From assembly GCA_012728335.1 (NCBI GenBank), contig JAAYFG010000117.1, forward strand, positions 1-37,147: a stretch of DNA of 37,147 nt, given 5' to 3'. The notes under the pieces are model-generated. The model searched no databases, had not been told where the DNA came from, and saw nothing but the letters and a program-made list of their open reading frames with translations. This DNA comes from Tissierellia bacterium. GTDB lineage: Bacteria > Bacillota > Clostridia > Tissierellales > Peptoniphilaceae. Position 1 is the stretch's first letter, and each line of letters opens with the position of its first letter. Shown piece after piece: positions 16,308 through 24,539 of this stretch. A program made the position numbers and the translations under genes.

Positions 16308-17187
16308 TTTGAATCTTCCTCCTCTTCATAGTTTTAAATTTCGCTACTCCAAAAGCAGATGCATTATTATATGCAATAAATGCTATTACTATAAATGCAG
16401 TAATTGCTTTTAAGTCTTCTGCTGCAAGTCCTCTATCTATTGCTATACCGCCTATAATTTTAAAGCTTATTGCTCCTATTATAGCTCTAGTAGTCGGTTT
16501 TAGAAATCTTGAATTCTTTAAGAATGTATCTCCAATGATTATTGATGCCAATGCAGTTACTATTATTGACTGTCCCATCGTAATATCTGCAAATGATTGA
16601 GATTGTGCCATAAGAGCACCTGCAACTGCTACTAATCCATTTGAAAGCATCAGTCCCAATAATTTATAAGTATTAGGATTTTTCCCCATAGCAAGCCCAA
16701 GGTCAGGATTATCGCCTGTTATCCTAAGCATATATCCATGTTCTGTGCTTAAAAATAGGTCTACTAAAAGTTTTATTGCTATTACCAGCACCGCTAAGAA
16801 AACTATTCTAGAAGTTCCACCAAACATTTTAAAAAGCGTTGGTACCTTAGTTAGTGCAACATTTGATGTATTATTAATCCTAAGGTTAAAGGAATATAGA
16901 ATTGTCAATGTCAGTATACCTGAAAGCAATGCATTAATTTTTATTTTACTATGGATAAGATAAGTCATTCCACCTGCAAGTGCACCTAATACAAAAGCAC
17001 CTAATGTAGCAGTTATAGGATCTAGTCCTGCTAATGCAATTCTAGAAAATACAAAAGCTCCCAATGGAAATGTACCTTCAACTGATAAGTCAGCAATATC
17101 CAATATTTTATATGTGAAGTAAACTCCTATTGCTAAAACTGCAAATATCAGTCCTTGTTCCAATGATTTTTCTATTAATGGATTCAT
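16273..17187 (-). CDS. ABC transporter permease, TrpY-type (COG4120 group)
   Basis: A 304-residue membrane protein related to branched-chain amino acid permeases. It has about eight TM segments, an ADLSVEGTFPLGAF motif near residue 32 typical of this permease group, and a cytoplasmic coupling region around GYMLRITGDNPDLGLAMGKNP near 170. It begins 33 bp after the binding-protein gene with GAAGGTG before the ATG. Together with the COG2984-type binding protein and the ATPase it forms a complete importer controlled by the T-box leader at 18264-18550. Confidence 0.9.
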   Translation of the reverse strand: MNPLIEKSLEQGLIFAVLAIGVYFTYKILDIADLSVEGTFPLGAFVFSRIALAGLDPITATLGAFVLGALAGGMTYLIHSKIKINALLSGILTLTILYSFNLRINNTSNVALTKVPTLFKMFGGTSRIVFLAVLVIAIKLLVDLFLSTEHGYMLRITGDNPDLGLAMGKNPNTYKLLGLMLSNGLVAVAGALMAQSQSFADITMGQSIIVTALASIIIGDTFLKNSRFLKPTTRAIIGAISFKIIGGIAIDRGLAAEDLKAITAFIVIAFIAYNNASAFGVAKFKTMKRRKIQNAKYKSSVEGI

Positions 17188-17220
17188 TTTAACACCTTCT
17201 ATATCCTTTCCCTTTTAAAT

Positions 17221-18225
17221 TTATTCCCCGATTATAACTGCATCGGCAAATACTGTTTTTATATCAATCCCTAGTGCTTCAGCGACTTCACTGTTCACCA
17301 TAAGTGTAGTTTCTTCTGCGAATTTAACTGGCATTTCACTAGGTTTTTTACCATTTACTAATATTTCTATTGCCATTTCTCCCGCTAAGTTTCCTAAGTA
17401 TTCGTAGCTTATTCCTTCTGAGAATAATAGACCACCTGCCGCCGGCCCTTCTTCTGCTGCCATACTAGGAAGTCCTGCTTCTACAAGAATTTCTCCGATT
17501 ATTGGAGCAGATGATGCAATTAAGTTATCAGTGATTGCAAAAAGTCCATCTGTCTTTCCAACAAGTGAAGCCATTGCTTGAGAAACATCATTAAGATTAT
17601 TTATTCCTATAGTTTCAACTTCTATTCCCAATTCTTTACCATTAGCGATTAATTCGTCTATTTGGACTTCTGAATTTTTTTCATTTGTGTTAAATATTGC
17701 TCCCATAGTTTTCACTTCTGGAAACAGTCTTAAAAAAGTCTCTAGTTGAGATTTCGATGATACATAATCTGAAACTCCTGTAACTATTCCATTAGGCGCA
17801 TCATTTGATTCTACTAATTCAGCTGTAACTGCATCTGTAACTGCATTGAATAGTACCGGTATATCAGCTCCATTTTCTGCTGCACCTTGTGCTGCTGGAG
17901 TCCCTATTGCATATATTAAGTCTACTTCTGATTGAACAAAACTTTGAACTGCAAGCGAAACATTTCCAGGTTCACCTTGAGCATTTTTGTACTCGATTTC
18001 AAAATCTATTCCCTTTTCTTTAAGTACTTCTTCCAGACCAATTCTAGTATTATCAAGTGCTGGATGATCTGCTATCTGTATTACTCCTATTTTGAAGGTC
18101 TGTCCATCAGTTGTCATTTCACCCTTATCTACTGTCTCTTCTTTCTTGCCACAAGCAGTTAAAACTGCCATACAAAGTACTAATACCATGATGATACTCT
18201 TGCTAAATTTACCTTTTGTCAACAT
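17221..18225 (-). CDS. ABC transporter substrate-binding lipoprotein, TrpX-type (COG2984 group)
   Basis: A 334-residue lipoprotein with signal sequence and lipobox LTACG near residue 25, then a two-lobed sugar/amino-acid-binding fold opening with FKIGVIQIADHPALDNTR, the usual start of the TrpX family. Further family landmarks are IYAIGTPAAQGA near 105, PVLFNAVTDAV near 122 and ISYEYLGNLAGEMAIEIL near 275. It is the first gene of the operon, with GGGAGAG upstream. Family members import tryptophan or tyrosine in Firmicutes. The T-box in front has features that fit tyrosine and argue against tryptophan, so the ligand is probably L-tyrosine (inference). Confidence 0.9.
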   Translation of the reverse strand: MLTKGKFSKSIIMVLVLCMAVLTACGKKEETVDKGEMTTDGQTFKIGVIQIADHPALDNTRIGLEEVLKEKGIDFEIEYKNAQGEPGNVSLAVQSFVQSEVDLIYAIGTPAAQGAAENGADIPVLFNAVTDAVTAELVESNDAPNGIVTGVSDYVSSKSQLETFLRLFPEVKTMGAIFNTNEKNSEVQIDELIANGKELGIEVETIGINNLNDVSQAMASLVGKTDGLFAITDNLIASSAPIIGEILVEAGLPSMAAEEGPAAGGLLFSEGISYEYLGNLAGEMAIEILVNGKKPSEMPVKFAEETTLMVNSEVAEALGIDIKTVFADAVIIGE

Positions 18226-18263
18226 TTTTCTCTCTCCCTATTCTGTAAATTAATTTCAGTAAA

Positions 18264-18550
18264 TAAAAAAATCTCCCGTCTCTAATTATCAATTAAAAGA
18301 TAATCAGGGACGAAAGATAAAATATTCCGCGGTACCACCCAAATTATGGTCTAGCCATCACTTATACAAATCAACGAAAACGTGAATTTGTTCCCTTGGT
18401 AACGGTGGGTTCCCGTGTCCATCTACTAGATTCAACGGACATACTCTGGAGTGTATATTACATAATTCCTCTTAAACTGGCTTTCACCTAACCCAGCTCT
18501 CTAAATTAAGACTCTTTATCTTTCTCTCCATCAACGTAAGTTTCTGAAAT
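18264..18550 (-). ncRNA. T-box riboswitch leader, probably tRNA-Tyr specific
   Basis: The minus strand carries the T-box signature GGGTGGTACCGCGGAA (18325-18340), a Stem I region with GA-rich motif and terminal stem CTGG/CCAG, and a terminator (18264-18313) made of GATAATTAGAGACGGGAG pairing with CGTCCCTGATTATC, followed by seven T. Uncharged tRNA binding should favour the antiterminator and switch on the TrpXYZ-type operon. Two candidate specifier codons both encode Tyr: TAT (18462-18464, in the pattern GAA-N-codon-G) or TAC (18453-18455, followed by A and the stem TGGAG/CTCCA). The UGGU bulge pairs with discriminator A73, as in tRNA-Tyr; bacterial tRNA-Trp has G73. No TGG is present in the specifier loop. 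Confidence 0.93.
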
Positions 18551-18558
18551 TAGTTATA

Positions 18559-18587
18559 ATAATATACCAGTTTAAAAATAAAGTCAA
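18559..18587 (-). promoter_or_regulatory. Predicted sigma-A promoter of the Tyr T-box operon
   Basis: On the minus strand TTGACT (18582-18587) and TATTAT (18559-18564) are 17 bp apart, just upstream of Stem I of the T-box leader. Confidence 0.75.
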
Positions 18588-18689
18588 TACCTTTTTTCAA
18601 TATTGTATAAATTAACAGTATAATTATAATATAAGTTAACAGTTTTTATTGCTTGTGAACTGGGTATTTAAAGTAAAAGGAGTGATTTC

Positions 18690-19358
18690 ATGAAATGTAA
18701 AAATAATTATGTATTTCCCATCATCATTACATTTTTAGTTTTAGTAAATATCATCTCAGTGAAAGCTGAAGACCATGTCCCAGAACTTAAAGAGGGAAAC
18801 TATATCTATGATTTAGCTGATTTATCTACTAAATCGACTAGAAATCATATAAACTCCTTAAGCCAACAATTATATGAGCAAACAAATAACAGTTTTTATA
18901 TCTTAACTACGGATGAACTTAAGTCCTATGAAGATTTTATTGTTCAACTTTCCAACAATTGGGATTTTCAAAACGGCAATAATTTAATTGTAGTATTTGA
19001 AAAAACTGATGAAAAGGTCATCAATCACGTCTTCAATTCAAATCGTTTTGACTACAATATTGCAAATAATATAAAAACTTATCCTACAGTACATGGAAAC
19101 CCTCTATTTGTAAGAGAAAAATACGACGATGGAATTCTTTATTCATACAATTCAATCTTTAAAATAATAGGACATTATTATAGCATTGAACTGGACGGGA
19201 TCAATATAGATAAACTAAAAACTGAACCATCTAAAACTATGTATTATATTATTGCCATAATTTTAATTATCATCGTAGGTTTGATATTTGTAAGCAGACC
19301 TGCTCATAATAAACGAGCTGAATTTTTGTCTAAACATAGAAATTTCTTTGATCGCTAA
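18690..19358 (+). CDS. TPM-domain exported membrane protein
   Basis: A 222-residue protein with a signal-like N-terminal helix (residues 8-25), a TPM-type domain at about 30-150 and a C-terminal TM helix near 185-202 with a basic cytoplasmic tail. The domain is recognised from VPELKEGNYIYDLADLST and NGNNLIVVFEKTDEKV, corresponding to the YxxDxAxxL opening and the GNNxLLLxxxxxR strand of TPM proteins, though divergent. TPM proteins occur in photosystem repair phosphatases and as uncharacterised envelope proteins in Firmicutes. AAAGGAG precedes the ATG. The following gene is a paralogue. Two TTAACAGT repeats (about 18613 and 18637) lie upstream and may be an operator. Confidence 0.72.
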   Translation: MKCKNNYVFPIIITFLVLVNIISVKAEDHVPELKEGNYIYDLADLSTKSTRNHINSLSQQLYEQTNNSFYILTTDELKSYEDFIVQLSNNWDFQNGNNLIVVFEKTDEKVINHVFNSNRFDYNIANNIKTYPTVHGNPLFVREKYDDGILYSYNSIFKIIGHYYSIELDGINIDKLKTEPSKTMYYIIAIILIIIVGLIFVSRPAHNKRAEFLSKHRNFFDR

Positions 19359-19416
19359 ATACTTTCTGTTTCCATACAACTATCTTTGGGTAAATAGTTT
19401 TCGTTGGGGGTGTTTT

Positions 19417-20046
19417 ATGAAAAACAATATTACTAAACTAATACTATCGCTTTTTGTATTTTTGTTTCTAATCCCACTTCAAGATGTATATGCCGACAAT
19501 AGCATCCCTGAAATGGTTGAAGGACAGTTTGTATACGATTTAGCAGATAAAGTCAGTGGTGGAAATGCAAAACATATTAATAAATTAAGCTCAGAATTAC
19601 TTACTCAAGCAAATACAAATCTATATGTTTTTACAGTTACGGAAATTAATGATACTGGAAATTACCTTGAAAACTTAGTAGAAGAATGGGGTCTTAACGA
19701 AGGTAGAAATGTGGTTTTACTCTTAGATGTAAAGAAAGAAAATGTGAGTATTAATGTTTATAAGTCTAAAGATATCAATTGGATAGATACGACATCACTT
19801 GCATCAGGAGCAATTACATATGGCTCTCCAGAATTCAACAGGAACAGTTTTAAAAATGGAGTGAGGTTTTCATACAATTCAATATTTAAATCTCTTGCAA
19901 CCTATTATAAGGTCTCTATTGACGGAGTAAACATTGAACAGTTGCCTACACATACCAATATTAGAGAATGGTCTTTCATAGGATTTGTTTTTCTGCTTAT
20001 GATTGCCTTTATCATGGTTACAAATAAAAAGAAGAAGCGAAGATAA
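19417..20046 (+). CDS. TPM-domain exported membrane protein, paralogue of the preceding gene
   Basis: This 209-residue protein shares the plan of the gene before it: signal segment (residues 7-26), TPM-like domain opening IPEMVEGQFVYDLADKVSG with GRNVVLLLDVKKENVSINV, a shared motif FSYNSIFKSLATYYKVSIDG just before the membrane, and a C-terminal TM helix near 180-200 followed by NKKKKRR. The start is the ATG at 19417, preceded by GGGGGTG; the frame is open further up without a ribosome site. The two genes are 58 bp apart and probably co-transcribed. Function unknown; the repeated membrane-proximal motif suggests both act in the same complex or on related partners. Confidence 0.72.
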   Translation: MKNNITKLILSLFVFLFLIPLQDVYADNSIPEMVEGQFVYDLADKVSGGNAKHINKLSSELLTQANTNLYVFTVTEINDTGNYLENLVEEWGLNEGRNVVLLLDVKKENVSINVYKSKDINWIDTTSLASGAITYGSPEFNRNSFKNGVRFSYNSIFKSLATYYKVSIDGVNIEQLPTHTNIREWSFIGFVFLLMIAFIMVTNKKKKRR

Positions 20047-20086
20047 ATAAGGTAGTATAGAATATTCTATACTACCTTATTTTTTT
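20045..20086. terminator. Bidirectional terminator between convergent units
   Basis: A perfect 34-nt palindrome (20047-20080, centre AATATT, arms starting ATAAGGTAGTATAG) is flanked by A and T runs. It serves the plus-strand TPM genes and, by symmetry, the minus-strand amino acid transporter operon. Confidence 0.9.
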
Positions 20087-20816
20087 AATAATCAAGTACC
20101 TTAGATAGGAAATCTATAGTTCTTGGGTTCTTAGGATTGTCAAACACTTCAGCAGCAGTCCCCTCTTCTTCTATTATTCCATCAGCCATAAATAAAACTC
20201 TGTCAGCAACTTGTTTCGCAAATGCCATCTCATGAGTTACTACGACCATCGTCATACCATTATTTGCAAGATCTTTCATTACATTTAGTACTTCGCCTAC
20301 CATTTCTGGATCTAGGGCAGAAGTAACTTCATCAAAAAGCATAAGTTTGGGTTCCATCGCTAGTGCTCTTGCAATAGCAATTCTTTGTTTTTGTCCGCCT
20401 GAAAGATTATTCGGATAAGCGTCTTTTTTATCCAGTAAATTCATTTGTTCAAGTAGCACTATAGCCTTTTTATCCGCTTCTTCTTTTGTATTTTTTCCAG
20501 TAAGAGTTGGAGCCAGTGTAATATTTTCTTGCACTGTCATATGTGGAAACAAGTGAAAATGCTGGAATACCATTCCCATCTGCTGTCTAATTTTGTCAAT
20601 GTCTTTATCTTTGCTATCCAGTTTTTGTCCTTGAAAGTATATTTCTCCACTAGTTGGAATCTCCATGTGATTTAAACATCTTAGAAGTGTGCTCTTCCCT
20701 GATCCTGACGGTCCTATAAGCCCAATCACTTCTTTTTCTTTGATTTCTAAATCCACATCTTTTAGAACGTGTTTATCACCAAAGTATTTGTTCAATTTAT
20801 TAACTTTAACTATCAT
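20085..20816 (-). CDS. Polar amino acid ABC transporter ATP-binding protein (GlnQ/ArtP type)
   Basis: A 243-residue ATPase of the polar amino acid uptake family. Walker [10 protein letters not shown] is near residue 32, Q-loop [13 protein letters not shown] near 80, signature [15 protein letters not shown] near 136, Walker [14 protein letters not shown] near 157, and H-loop VVTHEM near 190. The ATG at 20816 is chosen for its AGGAG site, giving an 11-bp overlap with the upstream permease; the earlier in-frame ATG lies inside that ribosome site. Last gene of a three-gene operon behind the tandem T-boxes. The leader suggests arginine as ligand. Confidence 0.94.
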   Translation of the reverse strand: MIVKVNKLNKYFGDKHVLKDVDLEIKEKEVIGLIGPSGSGKSTLLRCLNHMEIPTSGEIYFQGQKLDSKDKDIDKIRQQMGMVFQHFHLFPHMTVQENITLAPTLTGKNTKEEADKKAIVLLEQMNLLDKKDAYPNNLSGGQKQRIAIARALAMEPKLMLFDEVTSALDPEMVGEVLNVMKDLANNGMTMVVVTHEMAFAKQVADRVLFMADGIIEEEGTAAEVFDNPKNPRTIDFLSKVLDY

Positions 20817-21453
20817 GTTGTAGACTCCTCTCAAATACTTTCAAAATTTTAGATAATGTAAATGTAAGTACAAAGTATAATCCTGCAGCTATCATATATC
20901 CACTAACTTTATAAGTCGCTGCTACTGCTGTTTTTGCACCATACATAATATCTGTTACACCTATAGAAGACACTATTGCCGTCTCTTTTATTAACGATAT
21001 GAATTCATTACCAAGAGATGGCAATATATTCTTCATAGCTTGGGGATAGATTATCTTCATCATAGTTTGAGATTCTGTCAAGCCTAAACTTCTTCCAGCT
21101 TCGGTTTGACCCGGATCTACAGATTGAATTCCACCACGTATTATTTCCGCCACATATGCAGAACTATTTAATGATACTGCAATAAGTCCACCTACAAATG
21201 GGCTTAAGTCAATTTCAAATAACAATGTAGGCCCAAAGTAAAATATATACATTTGGACAAATAACGGCGTCCCACGAAGTAATTCAATATATGCTGTTGC
21301 TAAATAAGATACTATTTTTATCTTAGATTCTTTAAGTCTATTTATAACTACTCCTAATAATACACTTATTATTAGCGATATAAGTGAAAGTACTACAGTA
21401 TAGCCAACTCCTCTTATATAGAGCATGTGATATTTGTTCCAAAGTGCTAACAT
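20806..21453 (-). CDS. Polar amino acid ABC transporter permease (HisM/GlnP family)
   Basis: A 215-residue permease with the HisMQ N-terminal signature ([20 protein letters not shown] near residue 16), the [16 protein letters not shown] motif near 75 and the EAA coupling loop [20 protein letters not shown] near 135. Four or five TM segments are visible. It starts 12 bp after the binding-protein gene with AGGAGG upstream and overlaps the ATPase gene. As there is only one permease gene, the channel is presumably a homodimer. Confidence 0.94.
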   Translation of the reverse strand: MLALWNKYHMLYIRGVGYTVVLSLISLIISVLLGVVINRLKESKIKIVSYLATAYIELLRGTPLFVQMYIFYFGPTLLFEIDLSPFVGGLIAVSLNSSAYVAEIIRGGIQSVDPGQTEAGRSLGLTESQTMMKIIYPQAMKNILPSLGNEFISLIKETAIVSSIGVTDIMYGAKTAVAATYKVSGYMIAAGLYFVLTFTLSKILKVFERSLQHDS

Positions 21454-21465
21454 ATTTCCTCCTAA

Positions 21466-22359
21466 TTACAGTCCTTGTTCTTCTACTATAGCATTAGCTT
21501 CTGCTACCCAACCACTCATCAAATCTTCATCTTTTATTTTTGCTAATATTTCATTTACTTTATCTCTCAACGCTAAATTACCAGTTTTAAAACCTATTGC
21601 AGTACCTTCTGAAAGATCTTGAATTACGATCGTTGGCACTACTACTAAATCTTCATTGCCTAATTCATATGATTGAGCAACAGGAGTTTCCATCATTACT
21701 CCATCTAATTTATTAGTCTTAAGTTCCATTACTATATTTCTAACATCTGTAAGTATTTTTGCGTCTACTCCATCCATACCACCAAGAATTTTTTCTTGAG
21801 TAGTTCCAAGTTGAGCACCTATAAGCTTGCCTTGTAAATCATCTATACTCGCGTATTTATCCACATTGTCTTTAGTAACTAATATACTGTGAGTTGCTTC
21901 GTAATAGATATCACTAAACTCCATATCTCTAGTTGGATCTGCACTTAAACCTGCAATAGCCATATCTACTTTGCCAGATGGAATTGCCATAAGTACATTA
22001 TCAAAATCCATATTTTGAAGTTCCAATTCAACTCCTAGTTCTTCAGCAATATATTTTACCATTGAAATATCAAATCCTACGATTTCATCTTTCCCATCAA
22101 TAATAGCGATGAACTCATATGGAGGATAATCTGCACTAGTTGCAACTACAAGTTTGCCTTTATCTAATACGTTTTGTAAACTATTGTCATCTCCAGCAGG
22201 TTCTCCTGCATCTTCTTTTTCATTATCTTGTTCGACCACTGTTTCACCAGCGTTTTCTGCTACATCTTCTTTTGGCTCCTCTTTTTTACCACATGCAGTT
22301 AATGTAAGTGATAATACCAATACTAAAACTAATCCTAAAATCCATTTTTGCTTTTTCAT
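21466..22359 (-). CDS. Amino acid-binding lipoprotein of a polar amino acid ABC transporter
   Basis: A 297-residue lipoprotein: signal helix with lipobox LTACG near residue 23, then an acidic linker rich in Glu, Asp and Gly (residues 27-60), then a family 3 solute-binding domain. Landmarks are GKLVVATSADYPPYEF near 70, IVGFDISMVKYIAEELGV near 90, MAIAGLSADPTRDMEFSD near 133 and IGAQLGTTQEKIL near 175. The ATG follows AGGAGG. It is the first gene after the tandem T-box leader. The ligand is probably a basic or polar amino acid; arginine is suggested by the leader's AGA specifier (inference). Confidence 0.93.
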   Translation of the reverse strand: MKKQKWILGLVLVLVLSLTLTACGKKEEPKEDVAENAGETVVEQDNEKEDAGEPAGDDNSLQNVLDKGKLVVATSADYPPYEFIAIIDGKDEIVGFDISMVKYIAEELGVELELQNMDFDNVLMAIPSGKVDMAIAGLSADPTRDMEFSDIYYEATHSILVTKDNVDKYASIDDLQGKLIGAQLGTTQEKILGGMDGVDAKILTDVRNIVMELKTNKLDGVMMETPVAQSYELGNEDLVVVPTIVIQDLSEGTAIGFKTGNLALRDKVNEILAKIKDEDLMSGWVAEANAIVEEQGL

Positions 22360-22400
22360 TGTTTTCCTCCTAATATTTTTAATAATTGTTTTCTATATAT

Positions 22401-22650
22401 AAAAAACTCGTCTCCTAAAAATAAGAGACGAGTAATTACCCGCGATGCCACTCTAATTGATTTCTTTCGAAATCCAGCTCGTTCATTTTAACGCTATTGC
22501 ATGCGTGATAAGATACTCACCATTTGGCTTTGTCAAATCAATCTCCACAACTCTCTTCATTAATCTTTCTCTTTATCGCCTTTCACCAATTGCGACTCGC
22601 TGTTAAGAATACTAAATTAACTACTCTTTGTTTCCGACGTTCTATATCTA
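22401..22650 (-). ncRNA. T-box riboswitch, downstream member of a tandem pair
   Basis: On the minus strand: Stem I with AGAGTA loop motif, a distal loop region around CGCAATTGGTGAAAGGCG, the variant T-box sequence AGAGTGGCATCGCGG (22440-22454), and a terminator (22401-22433, CTCGTCTC/GAGACGAG type stem plus T run). Stem I closes with ACAA/TTGT and GTTAAT/ATTAAT helices around the 3' loop GAAGAGAG. By analogy with glyQS (GAA-N-codon-purine) the specifier is AGA (22552-22554), arginine; GAG (Glu) one base earlier is the alternative. The bulge UGGC would pair with discriminator G73. It directly precedes the binding-protein gene, about 40 bp away. Confidence 0.9.
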
Positions 22651-22700
22651 TATATTAACTTTTATCTGAGTCTTCTCATTTTCATCACCACTTGTATAAT

Positions 22701-22950
22701 AAAAAACTCGTCTCTTGAATAAAGAGACGAGATATATTCCCGCGATGCCACTCTAATTGATTTCTTTCGAAATCCAGCTCGTTCATTTTAACGCTATTGT
22801 ATGCGTGATAAGATACTCACCATTTGGCTTTGTCAAATCAATCTCAGCAACTCTCTTCATCTATCTTTCTCTTTATCGCCTTTCACCAATTGCGACTCGC
22901 TGTTAAGAATACTAAATGGATTACTCTTTGCTTCTGACTTTTTAAATATT
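22701..22950 (-). ncRNA. T-box riboswitch, promoter-proximal member of a tandem pair
   Basis: A near-copy of the leader at 22401-22650, offset by 300 bp, with 10 differences over about 198 aligned bases. It has its own T-box (AGAGTGGCATCGCGG at 22740-22754) and its own terminator (22701-22731, CTCGTCTC/GAGACGAG, six T). Specifier AGA lies at 22852-22854. The lower Stem I helix reads GCAA/TTGC where the other copy has ACAA/TTGT, a compensatory change. The upper helix reads ATCCAT/ATAGAT (one mismatch) against GTTAAT/ATTAAT. Both copies must read through for the transporter to be expressed, which should give a steeper AND-type response to uncharged tRNA. Confidence 0.9.
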
Positions 22951-22957
22951 GATTATT

Positions 22958-22986
22958 ATAATACATCAGTTGAAAAATATTGTCAA
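22958..22986 (-). promoter_or_regulatory. Strong predicted sigma-A promoter of the tandem T-box operon
   Basis: On the minus strand a perfect TTGACA (22981-22986) and TATTAT (22958-22963) are 17 bp apart, a few bases upstream of the first T-box leader. No second promoter is obvious between the two T-boxes, so both sit on one transcript. Confidence 0.88.
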
Positions 22987-23157
22987 GGGATTTTTAAAGT
23001 ATTTTTTAACTTTTGTTATGAAAACGATAACAATTTAAGTATTTATTCAAATTAGATTTACATAAACATATTAACTTTCTATTGAATATATCTCCGTTAA
23101 AATAAAATTGAGTATTTGGACAAAACTATCACAATAGATTTTGATTACACTAATTAC

Positions 23158-23196
23158 AAAAAGGCAAACTAAGCATACACCTTAGTTTGCCTTTTC
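23158..23196 (-). terminator. Rho-independent terminator of the NhaC-MalY-M20 unit
   Basis: AAAAGGCAAACTAAG (23159-23173) and CTTAGTTTGCCTTTT (23181-23195) form a perfect 15-bp stem with a 7-nt loop, about 150 bp after the M20 stop. The region 23196-23345 and the stretch 23000-23157 hold nothing else I can name. Confidence 0.85.
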
Positions 23197-23345
23197 CACT
23201 ATTTTAGTTCATTAATGTAAAATATTACTATCATATATTGCATCCTAATTATTTACATAAATCTTAATTCTAAACTTTAGTATATCTTATAATTAAATAT
23301 CCTCAACTATATCTTTACATAATTACACTATATATACTTAAAAAC

Positions 23346-24527
23346 TTATTTCAAATAATCCAAAGCAAATTTTGCAAAAACAGCTGAAGCTTTAGAAAGT
23401 ACGTCTTCATCAATATTAAATTTAGGATGGTGTATAGGATATATGGCTTCCTTTTTTTCATTATATATCCCAACATAAAACATTGTCCCAGGTACTTTTT
23501 CTAAATAACAGGAAAAGTCTTCCCCACCCATACTAGGTTTTTCGATATTATATACTTTTTCTTCTCCTAACAATTCCTCTATACTATTAGATAGTAAACT
23601 TGTTATGATACCATCGTTAATAAGTGGAGGAGTATTAGATCTATACTCCATTTCATACTCTGCTCCATGTATATCAGTTATACCTGCTATTATTTTCTCC
23701 ATTAATACTGGCATTTTTTTCCTAGCTTCATAGCTTAAAGTTCTTGCTGTCCCCTCCATAGTCATTGTATCTGGAATTACATTTTCAGAATTTCCACCTG
23801 AGAATTTTGTAACTGTTAATACTGAAGGATCTAAAGCTCCAATATCCTTATTAGGTATAGAGAGTAAAGCATTGTAAATTTCATGTCCAACCAAAATAGG
23901 ATCTATACATTTTTCTGGTTGAGAACCATGACCACCACGTCCTTTAATTGTAATCTTAAAAAAGTCTGGTGCAGCCATTGCTGGTCCAGTAATTATACCA
24001 AATTTCCCTGATTCTATCTCTGGCCATGCGTGAGCCGCTATAGCAGCATCTACTTTAGGATTATCTAAGACACCATCGTTTATTACACTCATTGCTCCAT
24101 TAGGAGCTTCTTCAGCAGGTTGGAATACAAATTTAATGGTTCCCTTGATTTCACTTTTAAATTCTGTAAGAATCTTTGCCGTTCCAAGTAACCAAGTAAC
24201 ATGAGCATCGTGTCCACATGCATGCATAACCCCTTCATTCTTAGATGAATAATCTACATCATTTTGTTCTAAAATTGGCAAAGCATCCATATCGGCTCTA
24301 ATTAATAAAGTTTTACCTGGATTTTCACCTTTAAGTATCCCAACTACTCCTGTTATTCCAACATTTTTAATTACTTCTAATCCTAAAGATTCCAAAAAAT
24401 CTGATATCAGCTTTGAAGTTTTAAATTCTTTATGACCTAATTCTGGATTTGAATGAATTTTTCTTCTAATACTAACAAGTTCATCTTGAATTTTTGCAGA
24501 GTTTTCTAATAATTCTTTATTAACCAT
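23346..24527 (-). CDS. M20 family amidohydrolase (hippurate/IAA-amino acid hydrolase-like)
   Basis: Members hydrolyse N-acyl amino acids or related amides using two zinc ions. The 393-residue length fits. Visible motifs are DMDALPILEQ near residue 80, MHACGHDAHVTWLLGTAKIL near 99 with the metal ligands, FQPAEEAPNGAMSVI near 133 with the catalytic Glu pair, the dimerisation-domain GRGGHGSQPEKCIDP near 195, and GGEDFSCYLEKVPGTMF near 350. The ATG follows GAGGAAG, 12 bp after the MalY-type gene. Third metabolic gene of the unit; with MalY and NhaC it suggests uptake and breakdown of a modified or acylated amino acid. Substrate not determinable. Confidence 0.94.
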   Translation of the reverse strand: MVNKELLENSAKIQDELVSIRRKIHSNPELGHKEFKTSKLISDFLESLGLEVIKNVGITGVVGILKGENPGKTLLIRADMDALPILEQNDVDYSSKNEGVMHACGHDAHVTWLLGTAKILTEFKSEIKGTIKFVFQPAEEAPNGAMSVINDGVLDNPKVDAAIAAHAWPEIESGKFGIITGPAMAAPDFFKITIKGRGGHGSQPEKCIDPILVGHEIYNALLSIPNKDIGALDPSVLTVTKFSGGNSENVIPDTMTMEGTARTLSYEARKKMPVLMEKIIAGITDIHGAEYEMEYRSNTPPLINDGIITSLLSNSIEELLGEEKVYNIEKPSMGGEDFSCYLEKVPGTMFYVGIYNEKKEAIYPIHHPKFNIDEDVLSKASAVFAKFALDYLK

Positions 24528-24539
24528 ATAATCTTCCTC

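Noticed and set aside
18264..18550. Tryptophan specificity for the TrpXYZ-type operon's T-box
   Set aside because: No TGG in the specifier loop, and UGGU would mispair with the G73 of bacterial tRNA-Trp.
22801..23055. 84-codon plus-strand ORF over the T-box region
   Set aside because: It lies antisense to a well-supported T-box leader and its promoter, and has no ribosome site.
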